Shown here piece by piece: positions 51,194 through 64,000 of a stretch of DNA of 64,000 nt. The translations under genes and the position numbers were made by a program. Each line of letters opens with the position of its first letter. Positions within the stretch are counted from its first letter, which is position 1. The DNA lies in NCBI GenBank assembly GCA_964452085.1, contig CAYVKL010000007.1:1-64000 (forward strand), in the 5' to 3' direction. Below the pieces are notes generated by a model. It was not told the origin of the DNA and did no database searches. It saw only the letters and a list, made by a program, of their open reading frames with translations. This DNA comes from Methanobacterium sp964452085 (GTDB lineage Archaea > Methanobacteriota > Methanobacteria > Methanobacteriales > Methanobacteriaceae).

Positions 51194-51343
51194 ATGGCTC
51201 GATTTTACAAAGTAAGCGATTTTATAGATGATGAAAATGTGGAAAGGTTCATCAATGAACTTATTGAGGATAACTTAGATTATTTAAGGGCTAAATACAG
51301 GCAACTATTGTTTGCAGCCAATAGTGCCAAAAATAAGCTTTAG
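51194..51343 (+). CDS. Small acidic helical protein, 49 residues
   Basis: An ORF too short for standard gene calling. ATG at 51194 lies nine bases after GGAGA. The product begins MARFYKVSDFIDDENVERF and is mostly charged helix with an amphipathic middle (FINELIEDNLDYLRAKYRQ). It has no Cys and no span. It lies downstream of the small zinc-finger gene by 92 bp. Function unknown; coding status rests on the RBS and codon pattern. Confidence 0.5.
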   Translation: MARFYKVSDFIDDENVERFINELIEDNLDYLRAKYRQLLFAANSAKNKL

Positions 51344-51462
51344 ATTCATTACTATCTAAATTTAATTAAATTTTATTCAAATTTACTATTTTATTTGTTT
51401 TTTTTTTATTTCATAAAAATTAATATCTAATCAAGTTTTAATAAACAGAAATTTTATTTTAC

Positions 51463-52449
51463 TTATTTAAATCCCCTCAAAAGCTCATCAAGGTTGCCTA
51501 CGAATTCAAGGCCAGAATTTCTACCGGTTCCCTCAAATATGGTTTCATATTTACCTTTGGTAAGTTTCATTAGTTTCACATGAATCTTAGAGCGGAGAGA
51601 CTCATTAACCCTTGATTTCATCTCTCCAAGGGAAGGTGCAGGAAGATCCACACCTTCTGTTCGACTAGCAGATATTTCCAATCGATGATGTTTGTCTGTA
51701 GCAATAATCTCGATTTCATCCGCTGAAACAGCGAGTTTTTCAATTTTAGTGCCTGTGTAAGTTGTGAAACGATAAATATGTCCTTTGTAATAGAAACCGA
51801 AGATGTAACCGGTGAAGTAGCTTCTAAGCCATGGTATTTTTGCAATAGAACCAAAAAGAGAAACTTCTTCTTCATCAAAGTGATTGGTTTGCATCCATAT
51901 CCACGATGAGGGCATTGAGGATCCCCAATCTTTCTCCATGTAACCTTTTCCACCACTAAAATCGTTCCTTACCCCATCAATGGTCACGTAACCCTCAATT
52001 GAATGGTTAAAACTTAAAACACCATGATAACACTCCATGAATGGTATGAAAGTATACCATCCCATTACGCCTGGTGATAATAATTTAACTGGCCAGGGAA
52101 TTATATTTTCAAATTTTAAGTGTCCAATAATTTTATGATGATTATCATCCAGATTCAGTTCCATAGAATTGGTGCTGAAGCAGTTCTTTCCAATATGAAT
52201 CTCGAATTTATCCTTACTTGCCCTAAATTCTTTAAGTGGATACTCAAAATAGTTAAGCTTCTGACGACGAGCATTCATAACCATAATAAAGGCATGGGAC
52301 TTGGAAGCGTCCCTTGTAATTGAAACACCAGGGATAATGGCGAAAGCTGTCTTTTCATCCATGGAAACCGATTTAAAATACCAACCTTCAAAGTAATCCT
52401 TTTTCTTTCCCCTTCCCTGAAAAACCCCTGGATTCCAAATATTAGTCAA
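51463..52449 (-). CDS. Tocopherol-cyclase-like (lipocalin-type) protein
   Basis: 328-residue cytoplasmic protein related to the tocopherol cyclase family (PF14249-like). Family segments: 'YFEGWYFKSVSMDEKTAFAIIPG' near the start, 'PVKLLSPGVMGWYTFIPFMECYHGVLS' in the middle and 'GKGYMEKDWGSSMPSSWIWMQTNHF', the most typical one. These proteins have a beta-barrel pocket for a hydrophobic ligand. Methanogens do not make tocopherol, so this one must bind something else, such as a lipid or quinone-like compound. TTG start at 52449 follows GGGAGG. Confidence 0.8.
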   Translation of the reverse strand: MTNIWNPGVFQGRGKKKDYFEGWYFKSVSMDEKTAFAIIPGVSITRDASKSHAFIMVMNARRQKLNYFEYPLKEFRASKDKFEIHIGKNCFSTNSMELNLDDNHHKIIGHLKFENIIPWPVKLLSPGVMGWYTFIPFMECYHGVLSFNHSIEGYVTIDGVRNDFSGGKGYMEKDWGSSMPSSWIWMQTNHFDEEEVSLFGSIAKIPWLRSYFTGYIFGFYYKGHIYRFTTYTGTKIEKLAVSADEIEIIATDKHHRLEISASRTEGVDLPAPSLGEMKSRVNESLRSKIHVKLMKLTKGKYETIFEGTGRNSGLEFVGNLDELLRGFK

Positions 52450-52577
52450 AGTCTACCTCCCGAAAAATTTTCATTTGGCCCAGTCCGTTTATTAGTCTGT
52501 TTTTCAATCATTAATCTTTCCTGGGCTGAAATAATTACATATGCTTTTAAGATGGGCATAACTTAGTTTATAGGAAA

Positions 52578-53948
52578 TTATGGTGACTTAGTTGAATCTT
52601 CTGCCATGGCCAGGAGTATAGTATCAGACAGGTGAACATCATAGTAATCGAAATTACTCATAAAGTTCTTTAGATACTTACTTCCAGCATCACTTAAGGT
52701 ATAAACTTCTTTTTCTAAAATGAGAAGTTTTTCTTCTTCTAATGGGCTTACCAAGTCATCAAAGACTTCATCAAAATCATGAACTTCTTTAACTGTAGCA
52801 TTAAGCTCTGATAAGACAGGAATATAATTATCTGGTGTGAAAGCGGTTCCTAAAGATGAAACGATTTCCTCTCGTGTTTTCTTTTCTCCACTCCACAAGA
52901 TGTATAAAATCCAGTTCTGGAAGGCCATTTTTTTATTATCTTCCCAACACTCCTCTAGAGGGAGTTTATACTTGGAATAATCTTCTTCCTCTCCTTTACG
53001 GGCAGATATGGCTTCTCTGAGTAAATCCGTTGCATCTTTGAATATTCCAATGGAGATGAATAAAGCGATAAGAGCGTCTACAAAGAAAATTCCCTGTAAT
53101 GTGAAAACTGCTCCGGCAATAACTGAGAAACCTATGAAAATATGGTTTTTAGAGTCCACTGATTGGGAGATAAGTGTTAAGTTTGAATTAACTTTTCCAA
53201 CGTAGCGCTGATAATAGAATAAGAAGACAGCGGCCAGAATTGCTATTCCCTCAACTATAATAACAAGATAAGGCATGCCCATGGGATCTAGAGTTCCATA
53301 TAAGGCGTTTATAAGATGAGTCACTGAATCATAACCAATACTGAGAGAGGCAAAGAATAGTCCAAATATAACCAGGAGAGTGGAGAGTGTTTCTCGGTGA
53401 TACTTGATTCCTAACCACACCATGAATGCAGAAATTGTGTCCATGGTGGCATCAGTACCGTCCGCGGTGAGCCCTACACTTCCACTAACGATCCCTGATC
53501 CTAATTTCATCACAGCCAAAAATGCATCCAATACTGTAGTATTTTTAGCTGCTGCATCAGGTTTAAAAAAATCTTTCCGTACCAGAGAAGCCCTTTTTTC
53601 CATGTTATGAACGAATTTTTGGGCTTCTTTCTCCCCTTCCAGGGTCAATGAATAAAAGCCATCATCCAACTTCACCCATCCGTTTTCAATGAGTTTTTCA
53701 CATTCATCTTCAGTTTTACCAACTTTTTTTGATGCTCTTTCATCTTCTATCTCGGATCTTAAGTGAGAGAGAGTGAAAAACATTTTTTCCATTAATGGTT
53801 GATTTTTTTCAGGTAACTGTTGATACCAGATAAGTGATAAGAAAAGTATGGTTTTATCATCCAATTCTTCTAATTTTAGAGGTCCTTCTTTAAGAAGGGC
53901 CATCATAAGGAATCTATCATATCCTAGAATAGGTTTTTTATTTTCCAT
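52578..53948 (-). CDS. CDF-like cation transporter flanked by winged-helix-like domains
   Basis: 456 residues. The middle part (about 145-320) has six spans with CDF features: 'SGSVGLTADGTDATMDTISA' with an acidic pair in the second span, 'LISQSVDSKNHIFIGFSV' and 'DALIALFISIGIFKDATDLL'. The N-terminal 130 residues look like winged helices ('LMMALLKEGPLKLEELDD', 'LIENGWVKLDDGFYSLTLEGEK') and so does the C-terminal region after 340 ('EEVYTLSDAGSKYLKNF'). Such end domains on a CDF core are unusual; they may sense metal or tie the transporter to DNA or partner proteins. Single gene. Confidence 0.75.
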   Translation of the reverse strand: MENKKPILGYDRFLMMALLKEGPLKLEELDDKTILFLSLIWYQQLPEKNQPLMEKMFFTLSHLRSEIEDERASKKVGKTEDECEKLIENGWVKLDDGFYSLTLEGEKEAQKFVHNMEKRASLVRKDFFKPDAAAKNTTVLDAFLAVMKLGSGIVSGSVGLTADGTDATMDTISAFMVWLGIKYHRETLSTLLVIFGLFFASLSIGYDSVTHLINALYGTLDPMGMPYLVIIVEGIAILAAVFLFYYQRYVGKVNSNLTLISQSVDSKNHIFIGFSVIAGAVFTLQGIFFVDALIALFISIGIFKDATDLLREAISARKGEEEDYSKYKLPLEECWEDNKKMAFQNWILYILWSGEKKTREEIVSSLGTAFTPDNYIPVLSELNATVKEVHDFDEVFDDLVSPLEEEKLLILEKEVYTLSDAGSKYLKNFMSNFDYYDVHLSDTILLAMAEDSTKSP

Positions 53949-54245
53949 TAAAGTCCCCGAATAAATTAATACCTTTCGTCAACGTAACAATATTATTTAC
54001 TTTTCTACATCCTTATTATATATTTAATTTTATAATTAAATGAGATAATCTTGATTGTGTTGAAGAGGCGCAATCTTAAGGATAATATTAATATATTGCT
54101 CTTTAGTTGAATTTAAGAAACTTTATGAACCGTAAGAACATAACTTAAAAAAATGGTAAAAATGTTTATAAAAAATTGATAATTTTATCTGATAAACTTT
54201 GGTTTAAAAAATTTTTAATCTTGAATCATTATAGGGGTAGATCAT

Positions 54246-54974
54246 TTGGTGAAACTGGTAAAATCACAAGTTAAATGCTATAAAAAGAAGACCAAGAAAA
54301 ATGTAGGAGGTCAAAAAAAGACCTATGAATACAACCAGTATTTGGTTCCCCTTAAACGGTCTGATAACCTTGATTGTAGTATGGAAGTGTTTATATTACC
54401 TCAAAGTGATCTTGATGATCTGGTTGATGAAGAAGGCCAAATAAAAGATATTTCAGGAGAGAAAGAAGAATTTAAACGGCATCTGGCTGAATACGAATCA
54501 GAACTTGCAGAACTCGAATGGAAACACAGTCAACTCTCCAAATCCTACAAAGAACTGTTTAAAAAACATAATAAAACTCGTAAAAAGAATAAGGAGCTTG
54601 AAAAACAAGTTGAATCCCTGGAAAGTGACAGGGAGAAATTAATGGATGTGCTTCAAAAAGTGAAAGAGGCCCGATTGAAAGAAACAAATGAAGTTCCTAA
54701 AATAGTTCCTCAAGGAGAATCTAAGGAAAGTATTACAAGTAGTTCTTTTGCAGAAAAATCAGGTAAAATCCAAATTACTGGTTTTAAAGCAGATAAAACC
54801 GAGGTTAAACCAGATAAAAAAATCCACGAAGATAAAAAAGCAAATTTAACTAAAGAAACTAAAGAAACTAAGGAAATTAAAGAAACTAAAGAAGAAAAGG
54901 AAGATAAGGTAGATAAAGATATCTGGACTGTTCTTCGCAGCCGCTTAACTAAAAAAGAGGAAGAAGAAAAATAG
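54246..54974 (+). CDS. Coiled-coil protein with a low-complexity Lys/Glu tail, partner of Cas4-like gene
   Basis: 242 residues. The first 65 residues are a small globular part ('YNQYLVPLKRSDNLDCSMEVFILP'). Residues 75-145 form a long coiled coil. A linker leads to a repeat tail of K-E-T-K units near 200-222, from a short tandem repeat in the DNA at about 54844-54905. Start TTG 54246 or GTG 54249 follows GGGGTA. The gene ends one base before the Cas4-like gene begins, so the pair is coupled. No enzymatic motif; probably a structural or loading factor for the nuclease. Confidence 0.65.
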   Translation: MVKLVKSQVKCYKKKTKKNVGGQKKTYEYNQYLVPLKRSDNLDCSMEVFILPQSDLDDLVDEEGQIKDISGEKEEFKRHLAEYESELAELEWKHSQLSKSYKELFKKHNKTRKKNKELEKQVESLESDREKLMDVLQKVKEARLKETNEVPKIVPQGESKESITSSSFAEKSGKIQITGFKADKTEVKPDKKIHEDKKANLTKETKETKEIKETKEEKEDKVDKDIWTVLRSRLTKKEEEEK

Positions 54975-54975
54975 G

Positions 54976-55689
<714 letters not shown>

Positions 55690-55724
55690 ATCATTTAATC
55701 TACTTTAAATACTGCGTAGATAAG

Positions 55725-55733
55725 TTTAAATAT
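55725..55733 (+). promoter_or_regulatory. Box A (TATA) candidate for tRNA-Gln
   Basis: TTTAAATAT lies 51 bp before the tRNA. Transcription would begin near 55755, which leaves a leader of about 25-30 bases for RNase P to remove. Confidence 0.5.
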
Positions 55734-55782
55734 CACCTCCGTCTAAAAGGAGTTTGCTGCACTTGCGGCCTTTTTTATGTTT

Positions 55783-55855
<73 letters not shown>

Positions 55856-55876
55856 TTTATTTTCAAGGGTAATTAC

Positions 55877-57067
55877 ATGGAAAAAGTTTTAGTTGCGGGT
55901 TCCAATACCCGTGCTGTTGTTTGTTCCCTTAAAAAGTTGGGATACCAGGTTTATTCAGCAGATTACTTTGGAACTATGGATTTAAGGCAATGTGCTGATA
56001 AATTTCAATCAGTTTTAGATCAAAAACCACAAAAATCCTGTGGCCGATTCAGGGAACGCTTTAACCCCCTGATTATTGAGGAAATGGCTCTGAAGATGGT
56101 GGATGATGTTGATGGAATTATATGCTGCGTTGGGGTATCACCTGCTCGATTTCCTTCCAATAAAATAATTGGAAACGTTGATTTAGAGGTTGTTGAAGAT
56201 AAATACAGTCTAATAAAGAAACTTGAAGGCTGTTTTAATGTTCCAGAAACTCATCTTGTCACTGACAGGGATGATGCTAAAGATATTGCCGCCAGTTCTC
56301 CTGATAAAAAGTTTATTTTAAAGCCCCGATATGGTGCTGGTGGTTATGGGGTGCGAATGTTTGATTTTTCAAATCATTTGGAAGATAATGAATATTCCAC
56401 CAGTATTAGTCGAGTAATTGAAGATGATGGCTGGATATTGCAGGAATTTATTCAGGGTGAAAATGTCAGTGCATCTGTTCTTGCTACAAAAAATGATGCC
56501 AATACCATTCTCACCAGCAGTCAGATCATAGGTGATGAAATGTTGGGTCAAAGGGAACCATTTGGGTATTGTGGGAACATTGTGCCCTACACTGGGGATA
56601 CCAATAGGGGGGATACTTACATTGAGGATATGCAAATCTGTGAAATTGCCCAAAAAGTGGTGACTCATCTATCTCTAATAGGCTCAAATGGGGTGGATTT
56701 CATTTTAAGAAATGATGAATTGTATGTTATTGAAGTAAACCCCCGTGTGCAGGGAACATTTGAATGTGCTGAAAAGGCTTTGGATGTAAACATGGCTGAA
56801 GCACATATTGAAGCTTTCCAGGGGCAGCTGATGAAAATTCCCAAACCCAGTAAATTCGCAGTAAAGATGGTTATCCATGCCCACCAAAGATCCAAAGTTG
56901 GGAATATGGATGTTAAAGGATTGTATGACCTACCTAATCAGGGGGTCATTATTGAAAAAGGAGAACCCATAGCCACAGTTTTAACTTCCAATCAGGTAAA
57001 AGAAGACGCTATTTATTCAGCTCAAAAACTAGTTCAGATGGTTTACAATCAATTAGGTCACCACTAA
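55877..57067 (+). CDS. ATP-grasp enzyme (COG2232-like)
   Basis: 396 residues with a preATP-grasp Rossmann-like N terminus ('KVLVAGSNTRAVVCSLKKLGY') and an ATP-grasp domain ('FILKPRYGAGGYGVRMF' for the phosphate loop, 'ILQEFIQGENVSASVLA', 'YVIEVNPRVQGTFECAEKA' for Mg binding). Such enzymes join a carboxylate to an amine through an acyl phosphate. The substrate is unknown; members in methanogens are linked by guess to coenzyme synthesis. ATG 55877 has AAGGGT upstream; the ORF extension to 55817 runs into the tRNA and is rejected. Confidence 0.87.
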   Translation: MEKVLVAGSNTRAVVCSLKKLGYQVYSADYFGTMDLRQCADKFQSVLDQKPQKSCGRFRERFNPLIIEEMALKMVDDVDGIICCVGVSPARFPSNKIIGNVDLEVVEDKYSLIKKLEGCFNVPETHLVTDRDDAKDIAASSPDKKFILKPRYGAGGYGVRMFDFSNHLEDNEYSTSISRVIEDDGWILQEFIQGENVSASVLATKNDANTILTSSQIIGDEMLGQREPFGYCGNIVPYTGDTNRGDTYIEDMQICEIAQKVVTHLSLIGSNGVDFILRNDELYVIEVNPRVQGTFECAEKALDVNMAEAHIEAFQGQLMKIPKPSKFAVKMVIHAHQRSKVGNMDVKGLYDLPNQGVIIEKGEPIATVLTSNQVKEDAIYSAQKLVQMVYNQLGHH

Positions 57068-57247
57068 AATAATAAAAATTATGGTTCCAAATACTATACC
57101 CACCGTAACCAAAATTTCAGCCCCGAAAACCATCATAGATACCTTGGCCATCTTATCAGGGTCTTTTTTTATCTCTTCCCAATCAAAATCATATAAAAAG
57201 TCATAATAAAATGATTTTATTGATTGCCATATTCCTTTAAGTCCCAT
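57053..57247 (-). CDS. Small single-span membrane protein, 64 residues
   Basis: ATG 57247 has AAAGGATGA about eleven bases upstream and begins MGLKGIWQSIKSFYYDF. Residues 1-35 are amphipathic and charged, and residues 37-62 form one long span ('GAEILVTVGIVFGTIIFIILVV'). The 3' end overlaps the ATP-grasp gene by 15 bp in tail-to-tail orientation. No family is recognised. The N-terminal part may lie on the membrane surface. Confidence 0.6.
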   Translation of the reverse strand: MGLKGIWQSIKSFYYDFLYDFDWEEIKKDPDKMAKVSMMVFGAEILVTVGIVFGTIIFIILVVT

Positions 57248-57348
57248 AATTAAATTCATCCTTTTATTTGTTTAATCTTTATTTGTTTTGTCTTATGCAG
57301 TGATTATTTTATATTAAATTCGGGTGTAGATTAAATTAAAACCAGTAT

Positions 57349-57753
57349 TTACCTAACCAGAAAGATGTACTGTGAAGTTGTTGGTAACTCCTGTCTTACA
57401 ACTTTTATGTCAGGCCGGTAAATATAAATTTCCTCACCACAATCATCACGGCTTAAAATCTGACATATTAATTCGCATTCAAGTTTCCCGGCGATACGTG
57501 AACCACTCATATCTGCATCAATCTCAATATAGATGGGGAGCTTTAATCGACCCCATAATTCTTTTGGAATCATTGATGAGATTTTATTTAGTTCTTTCTT
57601 TTTGAAACGGTGTCTCGTTCCATCAGATCCCCTTACGTGGGGTTTATCCTCATCTAAAAGCTCTTTTAAATTCTTTCTACGTCTTGGGAGGTGGCGGTTA
57701 AGACTTATTATCTGTTTTTTCAGGAGGTTTTCCTCACGATTTCGGTCTCTCAT
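57349..57753 (-). CDS. DUF61 family protein
   Basis: 134 residues. It has the archaeal DUF61 pattern: charged N terminus, then 'LNRHLPRRRKNLKELLDEDKP' and 'VRGSDGTRHRFKKKELNKISS', and a C-terminal 'LPIYIEIDADMSGSRIAGKLEC' with a metal-like acidic group. I start it at ATG 57753 in line with the family; the ORF runs to 57840 but the extra 29 residues are AT-rich and hydrophobic. Function is unknown. It is divergent from the next gene. Confidence 0.85.
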   Translation of the reverse strand: MRDRNREENLLKKQIISLNRHLPRRRKNLKELLDEDKPHVRGSDGTRHRFKKKELNKISSMIPKELWGRLKLPIYIEIDADMSGSRIAGKLECELICQILSRDDCGEEIYIYRPDIKVVRQELPTTSQYIFLVR

Positions 57754-57810
57754 TTTAGTTAAGATTTTATTCCTTGATGAATATAATATTGTAGTATACA
57801 AGTAACTCTG

Positions 57811-58155
57811 GTGGATACCGTGGATATTGATATAGAACAATGCAGAGAGAATGATAAGATAAAAGAAATTATTAGTTCAAGTGGCCTTCCTATTAAACAT
57901 ATAAAACTACTTCTCAGATTATCTGACACGATTTACATCAATGCCATAAATTATAATGTTGTGGTGAATGGTAATTCTGTGACTATTTTACTAATATCCT
58001 CCAAACCTGAAAATAAAACAGGAGTATTCAACACTTTTTCCATTGCCAACATACTTCATAAGTTAAGGGAGATGGAAAAGGAGCATGATGATATGCAAAC
58101 CCATTGTGTAGTTGATGGTGATATTTTTAAGATATTGGTGGATATAAAGTCTTAA
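57811..58155 (+). CDS. Hypothetical protein, 114 residues
   Basis: No family recognised. A mixed alpha/beta pattern ('LLRLSDTIYINAINYNVVVNGNSVTILLIS') is followed by a helix (KLREMEKEHDDMQ) and a last strand 'DIFKILVDIKS'. GTG start at 57811 or 57820. No RBS is clear. It precedes the coiled-coil gene by 41 bp on the same strand, so they may share a transcript. Confidence 0.55.
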   Translation: MDTVDIDIEQCRENDKIKEIISSSGLPIKHIKLLLRLSDTIYINAINYNVVVNGNSVTILLISSKPENKTGVFNTFSIANILHKLREMEKEHDDMQTHCVVDGDIFKILVDIKS

Positions 58156-58196
58156 TATGTGAAATAATTAGCAAAAACTCTTTTTAGCGGTGCCCA

Positions 58197-58607
58197 ATGA
58201 AAATTAAAGATTACCATAAAATAATTCAGGAAATTTATGACATTGATTTGGAAGCGGATTCTATTGCTGATTCAAGAAGGATATTAGCTGAACTCACAGA
58301 AAAAGAAATGATCTTAAAAGACCTAAAAAAAAGCGTTCGCAAGGACATGAAAAACATCGAACTAGGATATTTAGAAAGAAAACGTCAGATTAATGTTGAT
58401 TATGCTGGTGGACATGCTCCAGGAGTAGTTTCCCGTGTTCGAGGTAAATCTAAGATTAAAGAATTAAAAAAACTCGAAGAAAAGCATGATGAAGCTATTG
58501 AATCCTATGAAGAGGTTAAATACCTTTTGGATGATTTGTTAATTCAGATTGAAAGTGCTAAACAACCACTTAATAATTACATTAAAAATAAATTGTTTGG
58601 AGTTTAA
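58197..58607 (+). CDS. Hypothetical coiled-coil protein, 136 residues
   Basis: Start ATG 58197 follows GCGGTG. Two helical regions (about 1-62 and 82-128) flank a glycine-rich turn 'YAGGHAPGVVSRVRGKS'. The design of two coiled arms with a basic middle loop might bind nucleic acid, but this is guesswork. No family recognised. It is convergent with DUF22 across a spacer with a tandem repeat. Confidence 0.6.
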   Translation: MKIKDYHKIIQEIYDIDLEADSIADSRRILAELTEKEMILKDLKKSVRKDMKNIELGYLERKRQINVDYAGGHAPGVVSRVRGKSKIKELKKLEEKHDEAIESYEEVKYLLDDLLIQIESAKQPLNNYIKNKLFGV

Positions 58608-58765
58608 TTTCATTGAAATGACATAAATTACTATTTTATAATTTTACCTTAAAAATCCTTAATTTTTTAATATCATATAATGGATTCATTGGAAGAATAA
58701 GGAACATTAAAATAATATGGCTGCCCAAAAAGAGCGTTCGATAACATTTAATTCAAAAAAATATA

Positions 58766-58797
58766 TTACAAAAATACTAATTTACAAAAATACTAAT
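58766..58797. repeat. Perfect 16-bp tandem duplication
   Basis: TTACAAAAATACTAAT occurs at 58766-58781 and again at 58782-58797 with no spacer. It lies in the 233-bp AT-rich gap between two convergent genes. Probably replication slippage. Confidence 0.85.
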
Positions 58798-58840
58798 TTG
58801 TCAATAAAAATAAAAAATTAATTTATCAAGCATCTTTCCT

Positions 58841-59224
<384 letters not shown>

Positions 59225-59872
59225 TTAAACGACCTCCGTTTCCATGGTTTTTTTGATCATTTTCAACCTCACGAAGTTTTCCCTTTCCATCTCTTCCAGA
59301 CGCATTTCAATGTACTTGACAGTGTTTTCCACTCGTGGAATGATGATATGTTCCAATGCATTTACACGTCGTTTGGTGGATTCAATTTCACCAGCCAGTA
59401 ACATGATTGTTTTTTCGATTTCTCCCAGTTCAATGATAAGCTGGACTGATTCCTCGAATTTTTTGGCTGCTTCATCCAGTTTGACTGAGGTGTCAGTGAA
59501 ACCATAACCACGTTCGACAATGGTTCTTTTCTTGGTTTCTGAGTCGATTACGGGTACTACAACCCCCATAACACTTCTGGAGTCAATATCCACGTCAATT
59601 GATTCGGTGACGGACATGGCAGCTTTTTTAACGGCAAGATCTCCCATTGTTACCTGGGCAGCGGTTAAGTCCTGGTAAGCTTCCTCTAGTTTCTCTGAAA
59701 CTTCATCACGGGATCCTTTCACCCTTTCCAGGATGTTGAAAAACTCCATGATCAGAGCGTTCCTTTTCTCTTTAAGGAGGCTGTGACCTTTAACTGCGAG
59801 TTTTTCTCGCTGTTTGAGTTTTAAAAGCTCCATCCTGGTGGGGTTGATGCCTTCAATCATTTCTTGTGCCAT
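59225..59872 (-). CDS. atpD: A-type ATP synthase subunit D
   Basis: Central stalk (rotor) subunit of the A1 part of A1Ao-ATP synthase. The 215-residue protein is mainly two long helices at the ends ('EGINPTRMELLKLKQREKLAVKGHSLLKEKRNALI' region near the N terminus, shown in part, and a C-terminal 'RVNALEHIIIPRVENTVKYI'). Length is normal. AGGGAT precedes the ATG. It lies between atpB and DUF22 in the operon. Confidence 0.96.
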   Translation of the reverse strand: MAQEMIEGINPTRMELLKLKQREKLAVKGHSLLKEKRNALIMEFFNILERVKGSRDEVSEKLEEAYQDLTAAQVTMGDLAVKKAAMSVTESIDVDIDSRSVMGVVVPVIDSETKKRTIVERGYGFTDTSVKLDEAAKKFEESVQLIIELGEIEKTIMLLAGEIESTKRRVNALEHIIIPRVENTVKYIEMRLEEMERENFVRLKMIKKTMETEVV

Positions 59873-59915
59873 TTTTTATCCCTCTTATTATCCTTCCAAA
59901 AAAGTAGGAAGGGGA

Positions 59916-64000
<4,085 letters not shown>

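Overview
The window is a stretch of chromosome from a mesophilic methanogen of the order Methanobacteriales, most likely Methanobacterium or a close relative. The evidence is the AT-rich archaeal sequence, the rare methanogen-type seryl-tRNA synthetase, MfnA (methanofuran synthesis), a CooC-type ATPase, Pcc1 of KEOPS, archaeal Trm56, CobZ/CobS, the A-type ATP synthase operon followed by a DUF22 gene, a tRNA-Gln with an A1-U72 pair and no encoded CCA, and DUF11 surface proteins. Genus-level placement is inference.

Layout. 1-1.1 kb: end of a DUF11 surface protein. 1.2-22 kb: mostly housekeeping. It holds pyrC, a TmcAL-like nucleotidyltransferase, an FKBP isomerase, serS, pcc1, a CooC-like ATPase, ribosomal L10e, PEP synthase, mfnA, fumarase beta, upp, a sugar dehydrogenase, trm56-cobS-cobZ, a zinc-ribbon pair, hsp20, larC, queC and pycB. 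22.2-25.2 kb: a 765-bp AT-rich gap, then an M4 metalloprotease without a signal peptide and a caspase-like protease, closed by a hairpin terminator. 25-32 kb: inositol-phosphate synthase and a run of membrane proteins, including a YhiM/DUF2776 homologue and a K+ channel. 32-38 kb: a same-strand group with a frameshifted GAP-type transporter, a PadR regulator, two GyrI-like binding proteins, a small membrane protein, an amidohydrolase, an alpha/alpha-barrel protein and an AEC transporter. 38-47 kb: an AlkD-like protein, cell-surface glycan candidates (DUF2142, acetyltransferase, PIG-L deacetylase), a hybrid sensor kinase, a HEAT-repeat protein, TspO and a PPOX-fold protein. 47-54 kb: an MBL-rhodanese protein, a two-gene ABC exporter, small proteins, a tocopherol-cyclase-like protein and a cation transporter with winged-helix-like ends. 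54-58.6 kb: a coiled-coil protein with a Cas4-like nuclease, tRNA-Gln, an ATP-grasp enzyme and small conserved proteins. 58.8-64 kb: the ATP synthase operon on the minus strand (partial C, F, A, B, D, DUF22), cut by the window end.

Functionally the window mixes central carbon entry (PEP synthase, pyruvate carboxylase B, fumarase beta), cofactor synthesis (methanofuran, cobalamin, nickel-pincer-type LarC, preQ0 by QueC), translation and energy conservation with accessory islands. The points most worth a second look are four. The transporter gene at 32.1-32.8 kb is split exactly at a dnaX-type slippery heptamer with a Shine-Dalgarno-like element upstream. The M4 protease and metacaspase lie side by side. 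A Cas4-like nuclease with intact motifs is paired with a coiled-coil protein and no CRISPR. The PadR/GyrI/AEC group looks like a chemical-response island. No CRISPR array, insertion sequence, integrase or rRNA was seen.
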